Source: CAUZFZ01 sp963579025 (GTDB lineage: Bacteria; Planctomycetota; Planctomycetia; Planctomycetales; Planctomycetaceae). Taken from it: a stretch of DNA of 53,967 nucleotides. How positions within the stretch are numbered: the stretch's first letter is position 1; every line of letters starts with the position of its first letter. Shown here one piece after another: positions 35,373-42,600 of this stretch. The stretch lies in contig CAUZFZ010000052.1 of the NCBI GenBank assembly GCA_963579025.1, forward strand, positions 1-53,967, written 5' to 3'. Below the pieces are notes generated by a model, which was given only the letters and a program-made list of their open reading frames with translations, made no database searches and was not told the DNA's origin. Position numbers and translations under genes: made by a program.

Positions 35373-35425
35373 GAACACTAATCCACGCTAATCTGCGCTG
35401 ATGTGATTAGCGAAGATTAGTGTTC
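35373..35425. repeat. Long interrupted hairpin, REP-like
   Basis: GAACACTAATC (35373-35383) pairs with GATTAGTGTTC (35415-35425) and, after a 2-nt mismatch, CGCTAATC (35386-35393) pairs with GATTAGCG (35405-35412); the loop is 11 nt. It lies between divergent genes, so it is not an ordinary terminator. The repeated CTAATC units make it internally repetitive as well as palindromic. Confidence 0.75.
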
Positions 35426-35543
35426 CATTTCGTGCCCTCTGAGTTCGGCCACATGCGGACCGCATCGACTCGTCGTATGGGACAACCTGCCGCCCGGTCG
35501 CTACGCTGCCCCCGCATCCCTGACCCTTGCGAGGACCTACGTC

Positions 35544-36701
35544 ATGCGACACACGTTTACCTCACTCGTTGTGCTGAGTTTCGCATTGCCGTGCCTGGGC
35601 GGCGACGAATTCCCCACGTTCGCCGCGCAGACGATTGATCCCGAGATCGGGAAAGTCTGCTACGCCGTGACGCTGGCCGATGTCGACGGCGATTCGAAGC
35701 TGGACATCGTGGCTGTCTCGGAAAGTCGCGTGCTGTGGTATCAGAGTCCAGGCTGGAAACCTCACGTCATCATCGATGATCAGACACCGCGGGATAACGT
35801 GTGTATCGCGGCAGCGGACATCGACGGTGACGGCAAGGTGGACTTCGCCCTCGGAGCCGGCTGGACGAAGACTGGCACAATCCACTGGCTGAGCCGTGGC
35901 AAGTCGCTCGACGACAAATGGAATGTGCATTCCATCGGGGAAGAACGCTGGCTGCATCGCATGCGATTCGCTGACGTGCTCGGCAAAGGTCGACCGCAAC
36001 TGGTGATTTCTCCAGTCAACGCGACTGTCGGCGACGGCGTTCGGCTGACAGCGTTTGAGATACCAGCTAATCCGGCCAAAGACCGCTGGCAGCCGACGGT
36101 ACTGAACGCCGAACTGAATCGCATGCACAACCACTGGCACGTGAACTTCGACAACTTTGGCACCATCGACACGCTAACCGCCAGTCGCGAGGGCGTGCAT
36201 CTGATTCGTCGCAACGGCGATGGTTGGAAAAAAATAAAGCTCGGTACCGGCGAGCCAGCCGATGATCCGAATCAGAGTGGTGCCGGTGAAATCAAGACCG
36301 GGCATCTGAAAAACGGCGTCTTCTACATCGCCACCGTTGAGCCGATGCATGGACACAGTCTGGCTGTCTACACAGCTCCGACGAAGGAGGGCGATTTGTG
36401 GCAACGGCGCGTGATCGACTCAGGATTCAAACGCGGACACGCGTTGTGGACGTCAGATGTCGATGGAGACGGCTCAGATGAAATCGTCTTCGGACACAGC
36501 GACACGCCCGACGTCCCAGGAGTCAACGTTTACGACGCCAATGATGCGTCGGGCACAAAATGGACAAAGCACGTGATCGACGCTGGCGGAGTCGCGACAG
36601 AAGACCTGATCGTCGCCGACCTGACCGGAGATGGCCGCCCCGACATCGTGGCCGGCGGCCGCGCGACACATAACGTCAAACTGTACGTGAACACGAAGTA
36701 G
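35544..36701 (+). CDS. Secreted FG-GAP/VCBS repeat protein
   Basis: 385 residues with signal peptide (MRHTFTSLVVLSFALPCLGG). Blades of an FG-GAP beta-propeller are marked by Ca-binding loops DVDGDSKLD, DIDGDGKVDF, DVDGDGSDE and DLTGDGRPDIV spread along the chain, so the protein is probably a single seven-bladed calcium-binding propeller. Such proteins act as secreted or surface binding modules; planctomycete members often accompany carbohydrate or DUF1549/1553 genes. No enzyme signature is seen. The gene stands alone after a 270-bp gap containing a hairpin. Confidence 0.88.
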   Translation: MRHTFTSLVVLSFALPCLGGDEFPTFAAQTIDPEIGKVCYAVTLADVDGDSKLDIVAVSESRVLWYQSPGWKPHVIIDDQTPRDNVCIAAADIDGDGKVDFALGAGWTKTGTIHWLSRGKSLDDKWNVHSIGEERWLHRMRFADVLGKGRPQLVISPVNATVGDGVRLTAFEIPANPAKDRWQPTVLNAELNRMHNHWHVNFDNFGTIDTLTASREGVHLIRRNGDGWKKIKLGTGEPADDPNQSGAGEIKTGHLKNGVFYIATVEPMHGHSLAVYTAPTKEGDLWQRRVIDSGFKRGHALWTSDVDGDGSDEIVFGHSDTPDVPGVNVYDANDASGTKWTKHVIDAGGVATEDLIVADLTGDGRPDIVAGGRATHNVKLYVNTK

Positions 36702-36748
36702 TCAGAGAGAGCCAAGCGTGTTTCCGTAACAACTTTCGAGTCCGTGGT

Positions 36749-37762
36749 GTGCCCGTGTCGGACATTCACAGAGCCCGACGAATTCTGGCCAATGGATGGC
36801 GAGCACTGGCTGGATACGACGACCTGCAGCCTGGTCCACCGGGATTCAGCGACGCATCCGTGTTTCGGGTGTGCCTCGATGACGGCGACTTCTGTCTGCG
36901 GCAATGGCATGCGGAGATGTCCCAGCAGCGATTGCTCAAGATTCACCGTCTGCTCGAACATGTGAATTACTGTGGCATCCGTCAGGTCCCGGTACCGATC
37001 ACGGGCGCAAGCGGTTGCACGGTCGTTGAAGTCGACGGCCGACTGTGGCAACTCGAATCGTGGATGCCAGGCCGGGCAGATTTTCGTGACGCTCCGACCG
37101 ACAGCCGGCTCGAATCGGCGATGCACGTCGTCGCCAGGTGGCACATAGCGGCCGAGTCGGCCAACTCGTTCGACCATCCCCACACGGTAGCTCATCAAAC
37201 GGCGGCTTCGCCGACCGTGAGTGACCGGGCTGATTTGATGCGCGACTATCAGTCCCGCCTGCCCGAGATTGAGAACTCGCTGCGGCGAGAACGTCATGAA
37301 CGGTTCCGCGAAGCGGGTGTTCGGATCACGGCTCAATTCCGTCGGATGAGCCGGAACATTGCCGGACAACTCGTGTCAGCACGTTCGCTCGACGTTCCGT
37401 TGCAGCCGTGTATCCGTGATCTCTGGCACGATCACCTGTTGTTTATCGGCGAAGAATTAACGGGCCTGATCGACTTCGGGGCCGTCCGGACCGACACCGT
37501 AGCCTGCGATCTTTCTCGCCTGCTCGGCAGCCTGTTCGGCGACGACGCGGATGGGTGGCGACGGGCGCTGATTGCGTATGAGTCGATTCGCCCGCTTAGG
37601 GACAACGAGTCCGCGCTCCTTCAGCCGCTTGACCGTTCCGGCGTGCTGCTGAGCGGCATGACATGGCTCAAGCGTCGCTGCCTGCTAAACACGGAGATTT
37701 CGAACATCGACCGTGTCAGCGAGCGACTCGAATCGATCGCAGATCGTCTCACGCGGATGTAG
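36749..37762 (+). CDS. Phosphotransferase (APH/choline kinase-like fold) with altered catalytic loop
   Basis: 337 residues from GTG 36749; GTG 36755 is an alternative. The C-terminal half has the APH order: catalytic-loop-like 'CIRDLWHDHLLFIGEELTGLIDFGAVRTDTVACDLSRLLGSL', where IDFG is the metal-binding DFG equivalent and RD supplies the catalytic Asp. The Brenner motif HxDxxxxN is replaced by R-D-L-W-H-D-H, lacking the usual His and Asn. The N-lobe is divergent (SVFRVCLDDGDFCLRQWH). It could phosphorylate a small molecule or be a weak or pseudo-kinase; the substrate is unknown. The spacing to the FG-GAP gene (47 bp) allows co-transcription. Confidence 0.8.
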   Translation: MPVSDIHRARRILANGWRALAGYDDLQPGPPGFSDASVFRVCLDDGDFCLRQWHAEMSQQRLLKIHRLLEHVNYCGIRQVPVPITGASGCTVVEVDGRLWQLESWMPGRADFRDAPTDSRLESAMHVVARWHIAAESANSFDHPHTVAHQTAASPTVSDRADLMRDYQSRLPEIENSLRRERHERFREAGVRITAQFRRMSRNIAGQLVSARSLDVPLQPCIRDLWHDHLLFIGEELTGLIDFGAVRTDTVACDLSRLLGSLFGDDADGWRRALIAYESIRPLRDNESALLQPLDRSGVLLSGMTWLKRRCLLNTEISNIDRVSERLESIADRLTRM

Positions 37763-37791
37763 GCGAGACGCGCCGGAGGGGAGCGAGGAAC

Positions 37792-38091
37792 TTAGTTCTT
37801 CGGCTTCTTGATCAGGTCCGGTCCTTTGCCAGCGGTCTTGATGTAGCCGTCGCTGGACTTTTCATATCTGGTGAACCCCATGTCCTCGAGCTTCTTCGGG
37901 TTCTTCAGATTCTTATCGATCGCCATCTGTGAGTGTGATCCCGCGACGAACGCCGGCTGAATCACGCGCTTCACGGCCTCACCCGTTTCGGGGTGATGGG
38001 TGAGCGCTTTGTCGTGGATGCCCTGGCGAAGCTCGAACTGCTCGCCCGGTGCGCCGTCTTCACGAATAATCTGATACACATAAATCGGCAT
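37792..38091 (-). CDS. FmdB-like small protein lacking zinc-ribbon cysteines
   Basis: 99 residues from ATG 38091 (MPIYVYQIIREDGAPGEQFELRQ), with AGGAG 9 nt upstream. The start and layout follow FmdB family zinc-ribbon regulators (MPIYEYxCxxCGxxFExxQ, then a PxxxxGxxVxRV segment; here HPETGEAVKRVIQP), but no cysteine is present in the protein. The ribbon must be stabilised otherwise, or the protein is a diverged non-metal member. Basic C-terminal tail (KTAGKGPDLIKKPKN). Function unknown. Confidence 0.75.
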   Translation of the reverse strand: MPIYVYQIIREDGAPGEQFELRQGIHDKALTHHPETGEAVKRVIQPAFVAGSHSQMAIDKNLKNPKKLEDMGFTRYEKSSDGYIKTAGKGPDLIKKPKN

Positions 38092-38136
38092 CTGCAATGA
38101 CTCCTGGAATGCAGGATCCCGCGTGTCGGGGCTGCT

Positions 38137-38622
38137 TCATTTTCCTTTGACCGGCGCCTTTGGAGCTTCCGGATACGACAGGATAATCAGTAAGGCGTCG
38201 GCCAGCTCTTCCATCGTCTTCACATTCACGCTGAAGTTGATCCCGCTCTTTGGATACGAGGCAAGTAGTCGTTTCTGCTTCGTCCACGCAAGATGCACAG
38301 GCTGGCCATTGACGATCTGTTCCTTATACCACAGCCGCTGGGCAGCCGGGACGGATTTGGCCTGATCGGTGAACTGTCCACCAAACCGCGGAGCGCCCGG
38401 TTTCGGTATGGACCCAATGTCGTAAACAATCTCCAACCCGCCCTTCTTCGAGATCACACCAGGAATGCTGTCAAACCCCTGCTTGCGCTCGTGGGTGTAG
38501 TCTGGCAGCAGGTTGATGGCCCCCGGAGGCTTCTCGCCGACGAAGAACGCGGCAGAGACAGCAGATACGGAAACGGTTGCCAGCAGCGACGCCACAATCA
38601 GAACTCTTGTCGACTTCTTCAT
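38137..38622 (-). CDS. Secreted small protein of unknown function
   Basis: 161 residues from ATG 38622 (MKKSTRVLIVASLLATVSVSAVSAAF), a textbook signal peptide with GGAG 7 nt upstream. The open frame extends to 38931 but that portion runs antisense-register through the neighbouring gene and is rejected. The mature part has a 'GGQFTDQAKSVPAAQRLWYKEQIVNGQPVHLAWT' segment and a Lys-rich C-terminus. No family recognised. It is 31 bp downstream of the AraD1-type gene on the same strand, so probably co-transcribed. Confidence 0.75.
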   Translation of the reverse strand: MKKSTRVLIVASLLATVSVSAVSAAFFVGEKPPGAINLLPDYTHERKQGFDSIPGVISKKGGLEIVYDIGSIPKPGAPRFGGQFTDQAKSVPAAQRLWYKEQIVNGQPVHLAWTKQKRLLASYPKSGINFSVNVKTMEELADALLIILSYPEAPKAPVKGK

Positions 38623-38653
38623 GAGATACTCCGACGAAACTAGAGGAACGGTA

Positions 38654-39706
38654 TCAGGCGGATCGGACTTGAACTGGTGCGCTCTTTGGTTTGACGGAGC
38701 GCCGGACTGTGTTGACGAGGCTGGCGGAAAACTCCGGTGCATCGATACGAATCTCGTCACCATCCGCAAACTTCCAGTCGCGTGTGCTGTGACTGAGCCG
38801 GCTGGTGCCAAAGTAATGCAGATGGACGTCACCGGGGACACGATGCTGCGGATACTTGAAGTGGTGGTCCTCGCAGTTCGCCAGCGAATGGGACATGTGA
38901 TCCTCACCCGACAGCAATGGCCCGCTGTCATAAATCACATCGCCATCGCGAGAGATCGTGCACTGCAGATCGATGTGCTGGAAGTCGCAGTCAAGCACCA
39001 GTTCCGGCCCGACAGCGCACGTTCGTAACTTCGACGGTGCGAGGTACAGGTAGTTGATGTTTTCAGTTGCGTGATCCGACCATTCATTGCCGAGTGCAAA
39101 GCCCAGCCGCCGGGGAATGCCGTTGGGATCGATGATGTAGCAGCCAACAAGCTCGGGTTCTTCGCCGCCATCGAGCGCGAAGTCGGGCACATCCAGCGGC
39201 TCTCCGTGCGACCTCAGGTTGAAGCCGTTGCCCTTGTAGAACCACTCGGGAGCAGCACCACGCTGACCGGACTCCGGCTTTCCACCCGCAAGGCCCATTT
39301 CGAACATCTTCTTCGAGTCCGACTTCGAGGTCTCGTCTTCTTCTTCGACCGGTTCGGCCGCGTGCATCTGATCACGCGACTCCATGCTGCCCGTGTGAGT
39401 CAGCCCCGTCCCCGTGACCAGTAGTCGGTGCGGATCCACATGATCCAGCGGCGCCCGCAACACTGGTCCGTCGTCAGGGCTGCGATGAGAGCGCAATTCC
39501 TCGTAGTCGAGTTCCGGGATTCCAGCCGCACTGGCCAGTCCATTCATATGCTCAGCCAGCGGGATGCCCAGTGAATACGCCTGCGTAAACGCATCGGCGA
39601 CTCGCGTGACAGACGCATGCACGGCCGTCACATCAAGCACGACCGTATCTCGCACGACGCCCAGTCTGCGCCCGCCAGTCACCGATTCAAACTGCACAAC
39701 TCGCAT
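38654..39706 (-). CDS. AraD1/fumarylacetoacetate hydrolase-like family protein
   Basis: 350 residues from ATG 39706 (MRVVQFESVTGGRRLGVVRD); a GGGGG tract lies 6 nt upstream, and ATG 39712 overlaps its optimum. The N-terminal beta domain is followed by the FAH-type core: 'LLVTGTGLTHTGSMESRDQMH', 'EWFYKGNGFNLRSHGEPLDVPDFALDGGEEPELVGCYII' (acidic Mg-binding EPE) and 'GDVHLHYFGTSRLSHSTRDWKFADGDEIRIDAPEF'. In AraD1 annotation these are linked to pentose or sugar acid degradation. It starts 97 bp from a divergently transcribed glycosidase gene, consistent with sugar use (inference). Exact substrate unknown. Confidence 0.88.
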   Translation of the reverse strand: MRVVQFESVTGGRRLGVVRDTVVLDVTAVHASVTRVADAFTQAYSLGIPLAEHMNGLASAAGIPELDYEELRSHRSPDDGPVLRAPLDHVDPHRLLVTGTGLTHTGSMESRDQMHAAEPVEEEDETSKSDSKKMFEMGLAGGKPESGQRGAAPEWFYKGNGFNLRSHGEPLDVPDFALDGGEEPELVGCYIIDPNGIPRRLGFALGNEWSDHATENINYLYLAPSKLRTCAVGPELVLDCDFQHIDLQCTISRDGDVIYDSGPLLSGEDHMSHSLANCEDHHFKYPQHRVPGDVHLHYFGTSRLSHSTRDWKFADGDEIRIDAPEFSASLVNTVRRSVKPKSAPVQVRSA

Positions 39707-39803
39707 GTCCATCCCCCAGCCAGGTATGTCGCCGCACCGCATCGTGGCATGATACGAATTCTTGGAGAGTTTGCGTCCTGTCGCCCGTTTGGAGACCTTG
39801 AGA

Positions 39804-41648
39804 ATGCGATCACTGTTTCTGTGCGTGCTGATGTGTCTGAGTCTGTCGTGCCGAGATGTCCATGCAGAAACGAATGCGTTGCTGGCTGGTTCGAACTCAG
39901 TGGCTCAAGGTGAGGCCGTAACGGTCCGACTCACTCAGACACAAACCGGCTGGCAACTCGAACGATCGGGCCGTCCGTTCCGGATTCAGGGCGCTGGTGG
40001 AGACGGGGCTCGTGAATTGCTGGCTCGTAGTGGCGCCAACTCGATTCGGACGTGGGGCGTTGGTGACAGCACGGCTTCACTACTGGACGAAGCTCAGCGT
40101 CTGGGTCTGAGCGTGACGGTCGGAATCTGGCTGGGGCATGAACGGCACGGGTTCGATTACTCAGACTATGGGCAGGTGTCGCAGCAGATCGAGCAGGTAC
40201 GATCGGCCGTCAGGCAGTTTCGCGATCACCCGGCGGTCCTGATGTGGTCGATCGGGAACGAGATGGAGGGATACGAAAAAGGCGACAATCCCGCGATCTG
40301 GTCGCACATCGAGTTCCTTGCCCGCGAAGTGAAGCGGCTCGATCCAAACCACCCCGTGATGACCGTCGTCGCGGAGATCGGCGGGAATCGAGTCGTGGCC
40401 ATTCACAAGCTGTGCCCGAGTGTCGACGTCGTCGGTGTCAATTCCTATGGCGGAGTCGTGTCACTGCCCGAGCGCTACCGCAAGGCCGGCGGGACAAAGC
40501 CGTATGTTGTTACCGAATTCGGGCCGCCCGGTGTGTGGGAAATAAAACGCAACGCATTCAACGCCGTCGAAGAATGGTCCAGCACGGCGAAAGCCGATTT
40601 CTACAAGCGCGGATACAAGGCAGTGCATGCGGATCAGGAACTCTGTCTGGGCTCATACGCGTTTACCTGGGGAGCCAAACAGGAAGCCACTGCCACGTGG
40701 TTTGGAATGCTGCTCCCCGACGGCAAGCGCCTGGCCGCCGCGGACACCATGGCGGAACTCTGGACTGGCCAGTCTCCGAAAAACCGGTGCCCGGGAATCG
40801 AGTCTCTGCGTGTGGCGGTCAAAGTCGACTCTGTTCGTTCGTTCGCTCCGAAGTCACAGTTGAGTGCCGAACTGCAGGCAGTCGATCCCGAGAAGGACAA
40901 TCTGCGCGTCGTGTGGCAACTGACGGAAGACTCGCAGAATTACGTAACTGGCGGTGATGTCCAGGTCTCGCCGGAGGTCTTTCCCGATGCCATTACGTCT
41001 TCGGACAACAACTCCGTCCAACTGACATTGCCTGAGTGGGGCGGCATCTACCGACTGTATGCCTATGTTTACGACGACCACGGTGGAGCAGCGGTCGCGA
41101 ATGTCCCGATCAAAGTCGACGGGCCGAAGCGAATCCGCCCCGCTCGCAAGGCGGAACTTCCGCTGACAGTCATCGGTGAACCACTGGAAAAGCCCGCGTA
41201 CTTCGGAGCCGGGTGGATGGGCGAGTCAAAGTCGATCGTCATGAACGAGCAGTCGACCGAACGTCCTCATTCGGGGGAAACTTGTCTGAAGGTGGAGTAC
41301 AGCAAGCCGGACGGATGGGCTGGTGTTGTGTGGCAGAACACACCGGGCGACTGGGGCGACCTGCCGGGAGGACTCGATCTGACCGGGGCAAAAAGGCTGG
41401 TGTTCTTCGCACGTGGTAAGGCTGGCGGTGAAACGGTCAAGTTCTCCGTGGGCACGATCGGTCCGGACAAGCCGTATCACGATACCGCCCGCGTCAGTAT
41501 CAAAGTCGCACTTAAGAAAGACTGGACTCGCTACGAAATCGACCTGCGCAAGAAGGACCTCTCACGCCTGAAGAGTGGCTTCGTATGGGTGGTCGCCGGC
41601 CAGGGTCGACCGATCGCATTCTATCTCGATGATGTGCGGTTCGAATGA
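39804..41648 (+). CDS. Secreted glycoside hydrolase family 2-like (TIM-barrel) protein with C-terminal carbohydrate-binding-like domain
   Basis: 614 residues from ATG 39804 (MRSLFLCVLMCLSLSCRDVHAET, signal peptide). The catalytic TIM barrel of GH2 type spans about 45-320: 'FRIQGAGGDGARELLARSGANSIRTWG', acid/base Glu in MWSIGNEMEGYEKG and nucleophile Glu in YVVTEFGPPG. There is no N-terminal sugar-binding or Ig-like domain, so it is the short GH2_C-only type. A Pro/Ser-rich middle contains an Ig-like fold (about 345-460), and the end (about 465-614) looks like a CBM-type jelly roll ('FFARGKAGGETVKFSVGTIG', 'GFVWVVAGQGRPIAFYLDDVRF'). Acts on an extracellular glycan, possibly beta-linked; exact substrate unknown. 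Divergent from the AraD1-type gene. Confidence 0.88.
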   Translation: MRSLFLCVLMCLSLSCRDVHAETNALLAGSNSVAQGEAVTVRLTQTQTGWQLERSGRPFRIQGAGGDGARELLARSGANSIRTWGVGDSTASLLDEAQRLGLSVTVGIWLGHERHGFDYSDYGQVSQQIEQVRSAVRQFRDHPAVLMWSIGNEMEGYEKGDNPAIWSHIEFLAREVKRLDPNHPVMTVVAEIGGNRVVAIHKLCPSVDVVGVNSYGGVVSLPERYRKAGGTKPYVVTEFGPPGVWEIKRNAFNAVEEWSSTAKADFYKRGYKAVHADQELCLGSYAFTWGAKQEATATWFGMLLPDGKRLAAADTMAELWTGQSPKNRCPGIESLRVAVKVDSVRSFAPKSQLSAELQAVDPEKDNLRVVWQLTEDSQNYVTGGDVQVSPEVFPDAITSSDNNSVQLTLPEWGGIYRLYAYVYDDHGGAAVANVPIKVDGPKRIRPARKAELPLTVIGEPLEKPAYFGAGWMGESKSIVMNEQSTERPHSGETCLKVEYSKPDGWAGVVWQNTPGDWGDLPGGLDLTGAKRLVFFARGKAGGETVKFSVGTIGPDKPYHDTARVSIKVALKKDWTRYEIDLRKKDLSRLKSGFVWVVAGQGRPIAFYLDDVRFE

Positions 41649-41667
41649 CCGAGCGGTGAAACCGCAC

Positions 41668-41803
41668 GTTCGGCGCGGGTCTCCTGACCCCGTCGACACG
41701 CCGACCGCAGGTCTCCCGAGTCAACCAGCGAATCGTCGACTGTCCGATTCACGAGTGAGACCTGCGGTCGACGCATCGGCGGGGTCGGAGACCCGCGCCG
41801 AAC
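41668..41803. repeat. 136-bp imperfect inverted-repeat element
   Basis: GTTCGGCGCGGGTCTC (41668-41683) is perfectly complementary to GAGACCCGCGCCGAAC (41788-41803). The arms continue with GACCCCG (41686-41692) to CGGGGTC (41780-41786), and CGACCGCAGGTCTC (41702-41715) to GAGACCTGCGGTCG (41757-41770), giving about 48 nt per arm with a 41-nt loop. It fills the gap between two convergent genes and could act as a bidirectional terminator, but its length and structure are those of a MITE-like or REP-like mobile repeat. Confidence 0.85.
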
Positions 41804-41807
41804 TGAG

Positions 41808-42551
41808 TCACAAGTGAGCAGAACCCCGGCGGGCGGCGGCCAGAGGACTGCGGTCGACCCAGCGGAAGTGCCACATCAGTACAGACTTCGTTGCAACGCC
41901 TGTGACGCCAACGACCATTAACGGCCAGCCAATGCCCGGTGGCATCGTTAATGCAAACGCGATCGTGGACGCGTCTTTGCAGGTGGTGAGCTGGTGCATA
42001 CGAAGCGAGATCGCTCCGGTCCGTCCCGTCTGACGGACCCGCATGATCTGGTGCATCAGTCCCTGCGCAAACACGGCCGCAGCAAACAGTGCCAGTAGCG
42101 CCGACACCCAGCGACCTTCCGTCGTGATCGTCGGCCCGGCAATCAGTAGACCTGCCGCGGCCAGCATCAGCGTGACGCCGGTTATCACAACAAGTGCCGG
42201 AAGTCGCTGGCGGCGGTCGTGCCAGATTTCATACAGAATGAACAGCACAAGAAACGTCGCTGGCAGCCGAGTCCAGACCAGGTAATGGTTGAAGGGCTCG
42301 GAACAGGTGCCGTAGACCAGAAACGAGTAGAAGGCCAGGAAACTGGCGAAGAACTGGTTCAGCGACAGCACTGCGGTGGGTCGACCCGATTCGAGTGCGA
42401 GTTGACTCTGCGACTCGTCGTCCTGACGGGCCGCCACCAGGTGCGAGAGCTTGCGACGCCAGATCAGTCGGAGCTGCGAACCAATCCCAGCCAGCGAGAG
42501 CACGAAAAAGAAGACGCTGACCCAGCCGGCGATGTGATAGCTCAAAGACAT
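41808..42551 (-). CDS. Seven-TM membrane protein, possibly PQ-loop-like
   Basis: 247 residues with about seven hydrophobic segments beginning at MSLSYHIAGWVSVFFFVLSLAGIGSQL. The motif 'GSQLRLIWRRK' in the first helix pair, and 'TGAISLRMHQLTTCKDASTIAFAL' in the second half, recall the two repeats of PQ-loop/SWEET-like transporters, but the match is loose. It lies 49 bp downstream of the PBP2 gene on the same strand. Function unknown. Confidence 0.7.
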   Translation of the reverse strand: MSLSYHIAGWVSVFFFVLSLAGIGSQLRLIWRRKLSHLVAARQDDESQSQLALESGRPTAVLSLNQFFASFLAFYSFLVYGTCSEPFNHYLVWTRLPATFLVLFILYEIWHDRRQRLPALVVITGVTLMLAAAGLLIAGPTITTEGRWVSALLALFAAAVFAQGLMHQIMRVRQTGRTGAISLRMHQLTTCKDASTIAFALTMPPGIGWPLMVVGVTGVATKSVLMWHFRWVDRSPLAAARRGSAHL

Positions 42552-42600
42552 GCAGGTTTCAGACGGCCTCCAGCGTGAATGCAGCCATTACATCCCGCGG

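Noticed and set aside
38623..38931. Extension of the small secreted protein upstream of its signal peptide
   Set aside because: It lies inside the AraD1-type gene on the same strand in another frame; the internal ATG 38622 has a signal peptide and ribosome site.
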